DNA of 64,000 nt from positions 36,399,920 to 36,463,919 of the forward strand of contig CM060463.1 in assembly GCA_030544235.1 (NCBI GenBank), written 5' to 3'. The stretch comes from Lepturacanthus savala. Its lineage: Eukaryota > Chordata > Actinopteri > Scombriformes > Trichiuridae. The position numbers and the translations under genes are program-made. This document shows positions 52,830-63,059 of the stretch, one piece after another. Numbering within the stretch: the first letter of the stretch is position 1; every line of letters begins with the position of its first letter. Below the pieces are notes generated by a model, which made no database searches, had not been told where the DNA came from, and worked only from the letters and a program-made list of their open reading frames with translations.

Positions 52830-53060
52830 GCCAATGGCGTGGTTTCCCTCCAGATGGCTGGTGATGTCATCCTCCGTTTCCGTGACAACACGGAGGCAGC
52901 ATCTGTCCCTTTGTGCAGCGTTGACCACAGTCTGCAGAGAGTCAGTGTGGGAAAGTGAGATCTGCTTTCTACTCACACTGAGACACGTGTCAAAGACTCT
53001 GATCCATCTGACAGCAGCAGCATCACAGTCTGACTCTACATCAAATGATGATACACGGTA
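52830..53060. promoter_or_regulatory. Notch module, type 1 (C-D interval, right)
   Basis: RBPJ site TGTGGGAA (52946-52953), with CCTCCAGATGG at one end and CCATCTGACAGCAGC at the other. It is the reverse-orientation partner of 51170-51420, which makes the C-D interval symmetric: type 1, 2, 2, 1. Confidence 0.55.
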
Positions 53061-53298
53061 CAGGACGGGTTTAAACAAGTCGGACTTACAGTTTAACCAC
53101 TATCACTAAGTTGGATGCAGTTCAATATTAGAGGAAATTATCAGTTTAAAAATGGAGAAAGACAAGAGTTCCACTTGATTTAATTTAATTTGATAAGAAA
53201 AATAAATACATGTTAGTGTTTTATCCTACATATATATACAAGTCCAACATTACAGCATCAGTGTGTGATGGGTGATTGGCGGCTGCTGATTAAAGGTC

Positions 53299-53577
53299 AG
53301 ATTCACACAGAGCTCTGTGAGTGTCTCTCCATCACCCCCCCAGTCCTCCACCTGTTCCCCTCACATCTAACCATTGTCCCCCAGGCTATAAAACCTCATT
53401 CTAGTGCTAGATCCTGTATTGTGTCAGGGAGCTCCCTGATTGGTCCAGACTGTGAGAACCTGGGAGCAGAGCAGGACTCAGCCATTGATATGTAGATGTG
53501 TGAGTATAAATAGGAGGGATGGAGCCAGCAGAGATCAGATCCTCTCTACAGAGACTCTACAGCACAGAGATCCAGCT
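53299..53577 (+). promoter_or_regulatory. her4: her4 copy D promoter
   Basis: Homology to copies A-C begins abruptly at CAGATTCACACAGAG. It has Sox-type CCATTGT (53371-53377), a reverse CCAAT box, RBPJ-type TGTGAGAA (53451-53458) and TATAAATA (53505-53512). The outer E-box segment seen in A-C is missing. Confidence 0.8.
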
Positions 53578-54093
53578 ATGGCTCCTACAATCACTGCAGC
53601 AATGACCAACGACCACAACCACCTGACTCTGAGCCACAAGGTAAACTGAAGATTCATGATGACTCCATGTTGGAATGTGGAGAGTTAGTGTTTGTTGCTG
53701 TGGACTAAACTAAACTCCAGAATCAGCTGATTAATGACTGTGTTGTTGTTTCTGCAGCTCAGAAAGCCTCTGGTGGAGAAGTTACGCAGAGAGAGAATCA
53801 ACAGCAGCATCGAGCAGCTCAAGTCTCTCCTGAGTCCAGAGTTCCTCAAACAGCAGCCAGACTCCAAGCTGGAGAAAGCAGACGTCCTGGAGATGACAGT
53901 TTGTGTCCTGACGCAGCTGCAGCAGCAGAAGCAGCAGCGAGGAAGACTGATGCTGAACCACTTCAACAAGCTGCAGTCTTCCTGTGATCACAACCTGAGA
54001 GAGGCTGACTTCTCTCCTCTGAGCTCCACAGTCCAGACCAGCATCAGCAAAGACAAGAGTCCAGTCAACAGCTCCCTCTGGAGGCCCTGGTAG
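53578..54093 (+). CDS. her4: Her4/Hes5-type bHLH-WRPW repressor, copy D
   Basis: Exons 53578-53640 and 53758-54093, phase 0, 132 aa, identical in protein and intron to copies A-C. Same orientation as E. Its 3' flank (54094-55100) is that of copy C and reappears partly after copy E and, inverted, at the right end of the window. The promoter homology is shorter than in A-C. bHLH plus WRPW, no Orange domain. Confidence 0.95.
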
Positions 54094-55929
54094 ACTCAGC
54101 AGGACTCAGCAGATCCTCCACAACACTGGTCCTGGACCTGCTCCACATTCCTGTGGAAGTCTTATTGCATTTATTAATGCAATCTTTGACCTTTTGTAAA
54201 GGACTGATTCTGTTTCTTTGTGATATTTGCAGATATTTGATATTTCCTCTGATTCTACAGAGAATCTACATTATTTTTCCTGAGTGAAAACCTGTAGATT
54301 ATTAGTGACACCAACAATGATGTTGCTGCTTTTTTCTCCATTTAGGAGACACTGTTGTTCATGTTGAACATGTTTTATATGTGATGATCACAAACCATCT
54401 AATCCATCTAATGTTCAACCTTAAACCTGCATTTTAAGCAGATGATGTTTGTGCATGAATGAAAAACATTCATCAACTATATGTAAATGTCCTGTTTATG
54501 GACATATTGTTATAATGGACTTTAATCTCTGTGATTAATCTAAACTGATCTGTTCTCAGATCATAATGTTTATTCTTTTATCTAAAAAGTTTGTTAAAAT
54601 CAGACTATCACAGTTTTATAGTGATAATTTTATGCCTGAATGAATATCATGTATTATTTGAATATATTGATATTTACCTCTTGATTATTGATCATGTTGA
54701 TCAGAAATGTCAGTTGTGATGTCACAATGGACTTTACTCAGAAATGATCTGTTTTAAGATCATTTGTTTTACTGTAAAATGTTTGATTCACATCAAACTG
54801 TCACAGTTTTCCAGTGACTTTTACATGTAATGAATCAGCTGAAATCTGTGTATTCATCTAGAATATTTAGATCTGTTCTAAGGTCATTTGTTTCCTCCTG
54901 AAAACGTGTTAATCCATTGACAGTAGAACTGTGTCCTCAGGTCCTGTCAGTGGTTTGTCTGTTATAAAGCAGCTGCTCCTTTACTCTCTCTGAGTACAGT
55001 GTCTTGTAGAAACCTACAAGTTGTTGTAGTGATGTATCATCACCTCTTGTTGAAGCTTCAAGCTTCATGTGCATCATTGGACTTTGTTGAATAAACAAAT
55101 GTTGTAAATTGAACATTTTGTTGTTCTGGGTCATTTTTAGCATCTTAATAATGGTGAAAAACACTGAATCCTTCTCACTTCATTAATCAATGTCTCTGAT
55201 TGGTTCTAGAGACAAATATCAGGATGAAATTCATCAATAATGTTTCTACCTCAAAATGAAGCTGTCCAACATAAATCAAACAGAATCATTGATAACGTTG
55301 TTCAGTTCAGTCTTATTATTACACCCATAGTCACCATCTCTGGGTTTCATAGCAGGTTAAACAGGTTTTCAACACATTGATGAAGCACAAACTCAGAAGT
55401 TTAAAGTTAACGTCCCTGTTGACTCTTCACATCCACTTATTGCACCGGTTCCTTCAGGAAAGATGTTTATTCATATGAACGAGGTAGAGAATGGGATGAG
55501 GAAGGTTTTTATAAACAGATTCTTCTGGGATTTATTTTCTTCATTAGGACATAAAATCAGTTGAGTTTGATTTAAAATGACTGGACTAACAGGGAAGATG
55601 TTTGACTCACTTTAATATTTTAATACTTTTTAATGCTCCAGACACGTTTAATGTGCTCAGACATGTTATTATTGATATTTGATTTAATTTCTTTGATATG
55701 TTGATGCTGACGTGTACAGTTGTTGTTATCGTGTATGAACTTGTTGCCAAAACATTCCAATCAATGCTTTTCATTGAAATGATAATAAATGATTGAACTT
55801 TGAATCTATAAGAACATTTGTTATTATTGAACCCATATTATCTGCAGCATCCATTTGTCAGCCTGTGATCTGCAGGAGTTTAAAGTGAGATGTTTGAAGT
55901 TTACAGCTTCCCTGTTTAAAGCGTCCCAG

Positions 55930-56110
55930 GTTGTATAGTGTGACTGATGGTAATAAGGCACACTTCCTTTGTTGCTGCACTGACAGCAGTTAAAGGACAG
56001 AGTGTGGGAAACCAGGGGAAACTCAGTCCCAGAGCCGCTGGGGGACAATAGATCCAGACTTTAAAGGGCCTCCGGGTCCCTAAATGGACGCAATTTAATC
56101 TGTTTTCTCC
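55930..56110. promoter_or_regulatory. Notch/Sox module, type 3 (D-E interval)
   Basis: CTTTGTT (55967-55973), RBPJ site TGTGGGAA (56003-56010), then after 34 bp Sox-type ACAATAG (56045-56051). The RBPJ to Sox spacing equals that of the modules at 60000 and 62090. Confidence 0.6.
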
Positions 56111-56444
56111 TCTGACAGATGTCACACGTTCATCTGGTCTCAAACAACATTCTTAGAGCTGGGCTCAGTTTGTGGAAACATATCAGTGACGTGTGTGAAC
56201 CTCCTGTCAATATATCACCACACCAGGATTCATTCACTCTATTTATCATGTTTCTACCATGAAAACAGCTCAAAGAAGATGATTCCTGTCACATTCATTA
56301 ATAAACGAGTGGATAAATCCTCTTAATCCTCTAAACCATTTTATTGTATCATTGATTATTATTTATTAATATACATATATTCAATCTTATTATTATATTC
56401 ACTATATTTTGAGGTTTGACCCTCACACTTGACTCTCGGCTCCT

Positions 56445-56660
56445 CCACTGCTTGTGCCAGAATATTTAAAAAGTCTATTAGTAGAGGGGGCACATGCCTG
56501 TTTTCTGTTAATAGACATGGGAGTGTGGGAAAACTCTGGAGATCAGAGTCCAGTGTGAACGACTTCCACCTCCACCACCAGCAGCCGTAGAATTCTCTGA
56601 AGGGATTTGGCACACTTCAACAAACAGCTGCCAACCCCCCACCACCACGTGTGGAGCTGT
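56445..56660. promoter_or_regulatory. Notch module, type 2 (D-E interval)
   Basis: RBPJ site TGTGGGAA (56524-56531) within a block copied almost unchanged from or to 52470-52680, and mirrored at 60960-61180. Confidence 0.6.
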
Positions 56661-56802
56661 GAAGCTGGAAAATAAAACAATAAAAGTTCATGATTAAAGA
56701 TGCTACTTTAACTGGAGATTCAACATGTTTGATGATGACTGGGGGCTGATGATGAAGATATATTCATCATCATATTTATACTTTATAAACTTTATACCTT
56801 AT

Positions 56803-57029
56803 GTTGTTCCCCTCACATCTAACCATTGTCCCCCAGGCTATAAAACCTCATTCTAGTGCTAGATCCTGTATTGTGTCAGGGAGCTCCCTGATTGGTCCAG
56901 ACTGTGAGAACCTGGGAGCAGAGCAGGACTCAGCCATTGATATGTAGATGTGTGAGTATAAATAGGAGGGATGGAGCCAGCAGAGATCAGATCCTCTCTA
57001 CAGAGACTCTACAGCACAGAGATCCAGCT
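56803..57029 (+). promoter_or_regulatory. her4: her4 copy E promoter
   Basis: Shortest promoter homology, beginning near GTTCCCCTCACATC. It retains Sox-type CCATTGT (56823-56829), the CCAAT box, RBPJ-type TGTGAGAA (56903-56910) and TATAAATA (56957-56964), so the minimal shared core is about 225 bp. Confidence 0.8.
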
Positions 57030-57539
57030 ATGGCTCCTACAATCACTGCAGCAATGACCAACGACCACAACCACCTGACTCTGAGCCACAAGGTAAACTG
57101 AAGATTCATGATGACTCCATGTTGGAATGTGGAGAGTTAGTGTTTGTTGCTGTGGACTAAACTAAACTCCAGAATCAGCTGATTAATGACTGTGTTGTTG
57201 TTTCTGCAGCTCAGAAAGCCTCTGGTGGAGAAGTTACGCAGAGAGAGAATCAACAGCAGCATCGAGCAGCTCAAGTCTCTCCTGAGTCCAGAGTTCCTCA
57301 AACAGCAGCCAGACTCCAAGCTGGAGAAAGCAGACGTCCTGGAGATGACAGTTTGTGTCCTGACGCAGCTGCAGAAGCAGCAGCGAGGAAGACTGATGCT
57401 GAACCACTTCAACAAGCTGCAGTCTTCCTGTGATCACAACCTGAGAGAGGCTGACTTCTCTCCTCTGAGCTCCACAGTCCAGACCAGCATCAGCAAAGAC
57501 AAGAGTCCAGTCAACAGCTCCCTCTGGAGGCCCTGGTAG
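57030..57539 (+). CDS. her4: Her4/Hes5-type bHLH-WRPW repressor, copy E
   Basis: Exons 57030-57092 and 57210-57539, phase 0, 130 aa. It differs from the other copies by a 6-bp loss in the CAG-rich stretch after helix 2, removing two Gln-type codons of the Q-rich linker. Otherwise the same bHLH and WRPW. Just after the stop (ACTCAGCAGGACT) the sequence jumps to what is, in copy D, about 610 bp further downstream, so most of the proximal 3' UTR is deleted. Confidence 0.93.
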
Positions 57540-57559
57540 ACTCAGCAGGACTGGAGACT

Positions 57560-57960
57560 CTTCAGTTGTGATGTCACAATGGACTTTACTCAGAAATGAT
57601 CTGTTTTAAGATCATTTGTTTTACTGTAAAATGTTTGATTCACATCAAACTGTCACAGTTTTCCAGTGACTTTTACATGTAATGAATCAGCTGAAATCTG
57701 TGTATTCATCTAGAATATTTAGATCTGTTCTAAGGTCATTTGTTTCCTCCTGAAAACGTGTTAATCCATTGACAGTAGAACTGTGTCCTCAGGTCCTGTC
57801 AGTGGTTTGTCTGTTATAAAGCAGCTGCTCCTTTACTCTCTCTGAGTACAGTGTCTTGTAGAAACCTACAAGTTGTTGTAGTGATGTATCATCACCTCTT
57901 GTTGAAGCTTCAAGCTTCATGTCTATCATTGGACTTTGTTGAATAAACAACGTTGTTATT
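57560..57960 (+). repeat. her4 3'-flank unit, copy E (truncated)
   Basis: Matches the distal part of the copy D flank (about 54708-55100), from GTTGTGATGTCACAATGG to TTGAATAAACAA, with the AATAAA signal retained. Confidence 0.8.
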
Positions 57961-58112
57961 TGAAAAAAAAAAAGTTGTGTTCCTTTTTATTCTGGTTTAT
58001 TACAGGTTCTCCTGATGATTTGATTTTAGACTCTCTCTTGATTTTCTCTATTTTTCCGTCCTATCCCTCCACTAACCAATAAATACAGCATCTATAGTCT
58101 TTCTCCTAATTA

Positions 58113-58612
58113 TTAACCCTCCTGTTATGTTATGGGTCAAATTGGCCCATTTTAAAGTTTGAAGATCTAGAAAGAAATATTTTTTTTCAGCATAAAACTT
58201 CTTCTTCTTCATCTTAATTAGTGTAATCAACGTATAACATGTTTCATCTCATATATACCTGCATGTTTATATCACAGAGATACTGGTCAGGTTAATTAGC
58301 AGCATCAAACTGGAGGAAAAAGAGTCAAAAATGTCAGAATATTTCAACCGTGAGACATATTATACACACACATGAATAAAAATAAATTTAAATGTTATAT
58401 TTCAGTGTTTTATAGAACTATTTTTTATGAAAAACTAGTGACTTATCATTTCCTGTTAGAGGTCAGGAACATCACTCTACCATAAACTGATAGAATAGTC
58501 AGCAATAGAGTTAATACTGAAATATTAACAATGATTATTAGGATTTTATTTGGTTTGGGACGTCTTTTTGACCATTGCTGTTCCTGAGAAATGATCATAA
58601 CAGGAGGTTTAA
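58113..58612 (+). mobile_element. piggyBac-like MITE, full copy (family 2)
   Basis: Starts TTAACCCTCCTGTTATG and ends CATAACAGGAGGTTTAA, i.e. inverted termini (CCTCCTGTTATG) next to TTAA on both sides; 500 bp, no transposase. The phrase GGGTCAAATTGGCCC near its left end is typical of this very common fish family. It lies near the symmetry centre of the inverted repeat. Confidence 0.7.
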
Positions 58613-59574
58613 TTAAAGGAATAATAATAATAGTAATACTGCTACTAATCAATTATAATAATATTAGTAATAATAATAAATACATAAATAAAAAAGGCAA
58701 ACATGTTGGAAAAGGAGTAGGAAGAAGTAAAATACGTATTAATTCCTACCCTCACACTCTATTCTATTACAATAATACAATTAAAAATATAGAATTATTA
58801 TTTCCTGTGATCATTTATATGCAACTATAATCAAATGTTATGAAAATAACAAACTAAAGGCAACGACACAGAATCAGTATATAACATTTTTCTGATAACA
58901 TATAAATAATTTCAATGTGTACATTAGTTATTCAAATAATATATAGTTAACATGACAAAATAAAGTCACTAGTATTTGAATTCACCATCTCATTAAGATC
59001 AATCATTACCCAGTGAATCAGTGGATTAATGAAGACACAAAAACCTTTTGCAAGATTGATGTAATTTCATCTATGAATATTAATTACTGTGAAATATTCT
59101 ACTTTTTCCTTCACTACATTTATCTAACAGCATAAAGAGTCTGTAGAATTCTAAGTTGTTCATAGAAAACAATGCAAATTTCCAAAAGTTGTGTTGTGAT
59201 GACAAGTTTTATATGAAAATAAAAAAGTGACTTTTCATGCTTCATTCAAATTATAACAATTAACATCTTATAATTTCCATTAGAATGAGAATCCAGTCAG
59301 GTGGTGGATCCTGAGAAGAGAATGAATTCATTAAATTCAACTTTTATTTGAAAACTATTACAATTAAATTAAATAAACGCTAACTGACTTCATGAAATTG
59401 TTCCATAAGGTTCTTTAATGAAGTAAATTTATCTGTTTTCTTTACATCAAACCATCAAATCAAAAGAGAAAACTGACATTTCGGAGTCACCTTTACTTAC
59501 ATATGAGGATCAGTCAGTTGTAAGTGTTTTAATATAAATGTTTAAAGCCATTCATCCTCTACAGACGTCTCATA
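58613..59574. other. Centre of inverted repeat, no gene seen
   Basis: AT-rich spacer with an ATA/AAT-rich stretch at about 58618-58700. Nothing coding. Confidence 0.45.
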
Positions 59575-59670
59575 TTATATGTATTATGATGCATAATGAG
59601 ACACACTTCTATTGTTTCTGCAGTGACAGGATTAAGCATCAGATTACCTGCCCTTTCACTCAGAGGAGAT
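59575..59670. promoter_or_regulatory. Decayed type 3 module
   Basis: Carries GATGCATAATGAGACACAC and Sox-type CTATTGT (59609-59615) followed by CTGCAGTGACAGGA, as in the module at 60000. The sequence where the RBPJ core should be is changed to TTAAGCATCA. Confidence 0.45.
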
Positions 59671-59999
59671 GTGAAATCTATATAATCTGTTATACTGAAG
59701 AGCTGAATGTCTGAGTATTGATAGGTTTATAATTTTCAATAAAGAAATTAAAGGAATACATCGTTTTGTGACTATTTCTTCTTTCACAGTATATGTACAT
59801 TATAAAATCATATTTATATGTGTATATCTGGTATCTTTTGTGGTGTTTGGGACATAATTCAATAAAACAACAACATTTTGACAAGTCCTTTCATAAAGTG
59901 AAAGTGCTTTTGTGAAGCACTTTGGTTTGACCCAAATTATTTTAAATATGCATAATAAATGAAGCTTTACTTATTTAGTATAAAGAGGTCTCCTACTGT

Positions 60000-60140
60000 G
60001 TGTAATGTGATGCATAATGAGACACACGCCTATTGTTCCTGCAGTGAAAGGACAGAGTGTGGGAAACCAGCAGAAACTCACTCACAGAGCCGCTGAGGGA
60101 CAATAGATCCTGACCTTTGACCTGAGGAGACTAAAGAGGT
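60000..60140. promoter_or_regulatory. Notch/Sox module, type 3
   Basis: GATGCATAATGAGACACAC, Sox-type CTATTGT (60030-60036), RBPJ site TGTGGGAA (60058-60065), then a 34-bp gap and Sox-type ACAATAG (60100-60106). A textbook complete example of the module. Confidence 0.65.
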
Positions 60141-60892
60141 TAATTCACCAAATCATACATTCAATTTACACATTTTTATTGTGTACATGTGTAGAATATC
60201 TACCTCACCGGTTTCTTATATTACTATTTTCTAACATTGGGCCTCAATTCACTACATTATTTCATATAACTTTCAATAATTCACCTTAAAAACAAATGTT
60301 TAGCTTCAACAAAAAGAGTTTAGTTTTTCTTAGTTATTACAACTTAATTTGAAATTGCATTGAACCAACAATTAATTGAATCAAATTTAAACCGATTACT
60401 AAACCAATTAGAAATAAATGTTCACCTTCACTCACTACTCATTTTTTTGGTAGAAGAAGAAACTTAAAATGGAAAAGTGAATTAAATTATAAAGTTTATT
60501 AAGTTATACCAACTTGAATATTATAATAAATCTGCTAACAATAAAATTTGAGTGTACATGATATTTCTAAATTAAGTTGATGTAATTACCAACATTTTTA
60601 TTTGATCACAACTTATAGAATGAATTTAGCAACTTAGAAAGTTTATTTAAATCAATTGCTTACAGTTTTAAAACCTCATTTCTGTATGAATTCAAGTGGT
60701 GATAACAGATGCTACAGGTCTACAGACTGAACAGTATTAAGAGTGATTATATTTAGATTCATGCAGGTAGTTTTAAAGCCATAAACACAATGTATAAGAT
60801 GAATCTTATCACATTTGTCAGATGTAAAATCAGTCATAGAGACGTCATTATAACTGTCCAGTTCAGATTTCAGGGGGAAACGTGGAGGAAAA
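60141..60892. other. Intergenic, no gene seen
   Basis: AT-rich spacer between the type 3 module and the right arm of the inverted repeat; nothing recognised. Confidence 0.45.
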
Positions 60893-60959
60893 CATGTTGA
60901 ATCTCCAGTTAAAGTAGCATCTTTAATAATGAACTTGTATTGTTTTATTTTCCAGCTTC

Positions 60960-61180
60960 ACAGCTCCACACGTGGTGGTGGGGGGTTGGCAGCTGTTTGT
61001 TGAAGTGTGCCAAATCCCTTCAGAGAATTCTACGGCTGCTGGTGGTGGAGGTGGAAGTCGTTCACACTGGACTCTGATCTCCAGAGTTTTCCCACACTCC
61101 CATGTCTATTAACAGAAAACAGGCATGTGCCCCCTCTACTAATAGACTTTTTAAATATTCTGGCACAAGCAGTGGAGGAG
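60960..61180. promoter_or_regulatory. Notch module, type 2 (right arm)
   Basis: RBPJ site TTCCCACA (61089-61096) in the mirrored copy of 56445-56660, with E-box CACGTG near 60970 and CAGCTG near 60990. Confidence 0.6.
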
Positions 61181-62089
61181 CCGAGAGTCAAGTGTGAGGG
61201 TCAAACCTCCTCAAAATATAGTGAATATAATAATAAGATTGAATATATGTATATTAATAAATAATAATCAATGATACAGTGAAATGGTTAAGAGGATTAA
61301 GAGGATTTATCCACTCATAAATCTACAACATGTGAGGCGACTACAGAAGAGTCAGAATATATTTATGTTGCTGTTATAGAGACAATAGAGTTACAATATT
61401 GAAAAAAATCTAATATTATGTTTTACTAAAGATAAAAATACTTTTAAAACCAAACTGACCAAAATCAGGCAAAAAAAACCTTGAAAAAGCCAAATTATCT
61501 GGAATAATTAAACATTATTCACTGATTAATAAGATAAGAGTTCAACGATCAATTATTTGTCCATAAAATGATATAAATCCCACTGAGGATCATTCCAGAA
61601 CATGAAGAATATATTCTGTAAGATGTTTAAAAAGGAGCCAATTAAATAATCACACAAACAGCTCTAATCTAAATTAAATATCTAAATAATCTCTACTACT
61701 GACATTACATTAAACTATTTTCTTATTGTATTGATGATGTGGATATTGATGATATATATTGATGCTGTAACAGTAACATTGGGTTTTACTACAGATAAAC
61801 AGCTGTTTTCTGTTCAGATTTGAACAGATTAAGAGGATTTATCCACTCGTTTATTAATGAATGTGACAGGAATCATCTTCTTTGAGCTGTTTTCATGGTA
61901 GAAACATGATAAATAGAGTGAATGAATCCTGGTGTGGTGATATATTGACAGGAGGTTCACACACGTCACTGATATGTTTCCACAAACTGAGCCCAGCTCT
62001 AAGAATGTTGTTTGAGACCAGATGAACGTGTGACATCTGTCAGAGGAGAAAACAGATTAAATTGCGTCCATTTAGGGACCCGGAGGCCC

Positions 62090-62260
62090 TTTAAAGTCTG
62101 GATCTATTGTCCCCCAGCGGCTCTGGGACTGAGTTTCCCCTGGTTTCCCACACTCTGTCCTTTAACTGCTGTCAGTGCAGCAACAAAGGAAGTGTGCCTT
62201 ATTACCATCAGTCACACTATACAACCTGGGACGCTTTAAACAGGGAAGCTGTAAACTTCA
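62090..62260. promoter_or_regulatory. Notch/Sox module, type 3 (right arm)
   Basis: Sox-type CTATTGT (62104-62110), a 34-bp gap, RBPJ site TTCCCACA (62145-62152), then AACAAAG near 62182. Mirror of 55930-56110. Confidence 0.6.
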
Positions 62261-63059
62261 AACATCTCACTTTAAACTCCTGCAGATCACAGGCTGACAA
62301 ATGGATGCTGCAGATAAGATGGGTTCAATAATAACAAATGTTCTTATAGATTCAAAGTTCAATCATTTATTATCATTTCAATGAAAAGCATTGATTGGAA
62401 TGTTTTGGCAACAAGTTCATACACGATAACAACAACTGTACACGTCAGCATCAACATATCAAAGAAATTAAATCAAATATCAATAATAACATGTCTGAGC
62501 ACATTAAACGTGTCTGGAGCATTAAAAAGTATTAAAATATTAAAGTGAGTCAAACATCTTCCCTGTTAGTCCAGTCATTTTAAATCAAACTCAAACTGAA
62601 TCAAACTCAACTGATTTTATGTCCTAATGAAGAAAATAAATCCCAGAAGAATCTGTTTATAAAAACCTTCCTCATCCCATTCTCTACCTCGTTCATATGA
62701 ATAAACATCTTTCCTGAAGGAACCGGTGCAATAAGTGGATGTGAAGAGTCAACAGGGACGTTAACTTTAAACTTCTGAGTTTGTGCTTCATCAATGTGTT
62801 GAAAACCTGTTTAACCTGCTATGAAACCCAGAGATGGTGACTATGGGTGTAATAATAAGACTGAACTGAACAACGTTATTAATGATTCTGTTTGATTTAT
62901 GTTGGACAGCTTCATTTTGAGGTAGAAACATTATTGATGAATTTCATCCTGATATTTGTCTCTAGAACCAATCAGAGACATTGATTAATGAAGTGAGAAG
63001 GATTCAGTGTTTTTCACCATTATTAAGATGCTAAAAATGATCCAGAACAACAAAATGTT

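Larger units (their letters stand above)
54420..56730 (+). repeat. Large inverted repeat, left arm
   Basis: Near-identical in reverse complement to 60893-63980. For example, the 75-codon open stretch at 54937-55164 recurs at 63007-63234 with few changes. It includes the copy D 3' flank, a type 3 module and a type 2 module. The inner edge is near 56730, and the outer part continues into copy D. Confidence 0.9.

Noticed and set aside
52433..61264. A 60-85 codon frame beginning MPNPFREFYGCW present in three places
   Set aside because: It lies within the type 2 enhancer modules, has no splice partner or promoter, and its identity is explained by recent DNA copying. In the most diverged type 2 modules (39.0 and 51.65 kb) it is not open.
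55824..62331. Frames of about 75 codons overlapping the type 3 modules in both arms
   Set aside because: They are open on overlapping frames of the same DNA and preserved only because the arms are near-identical.
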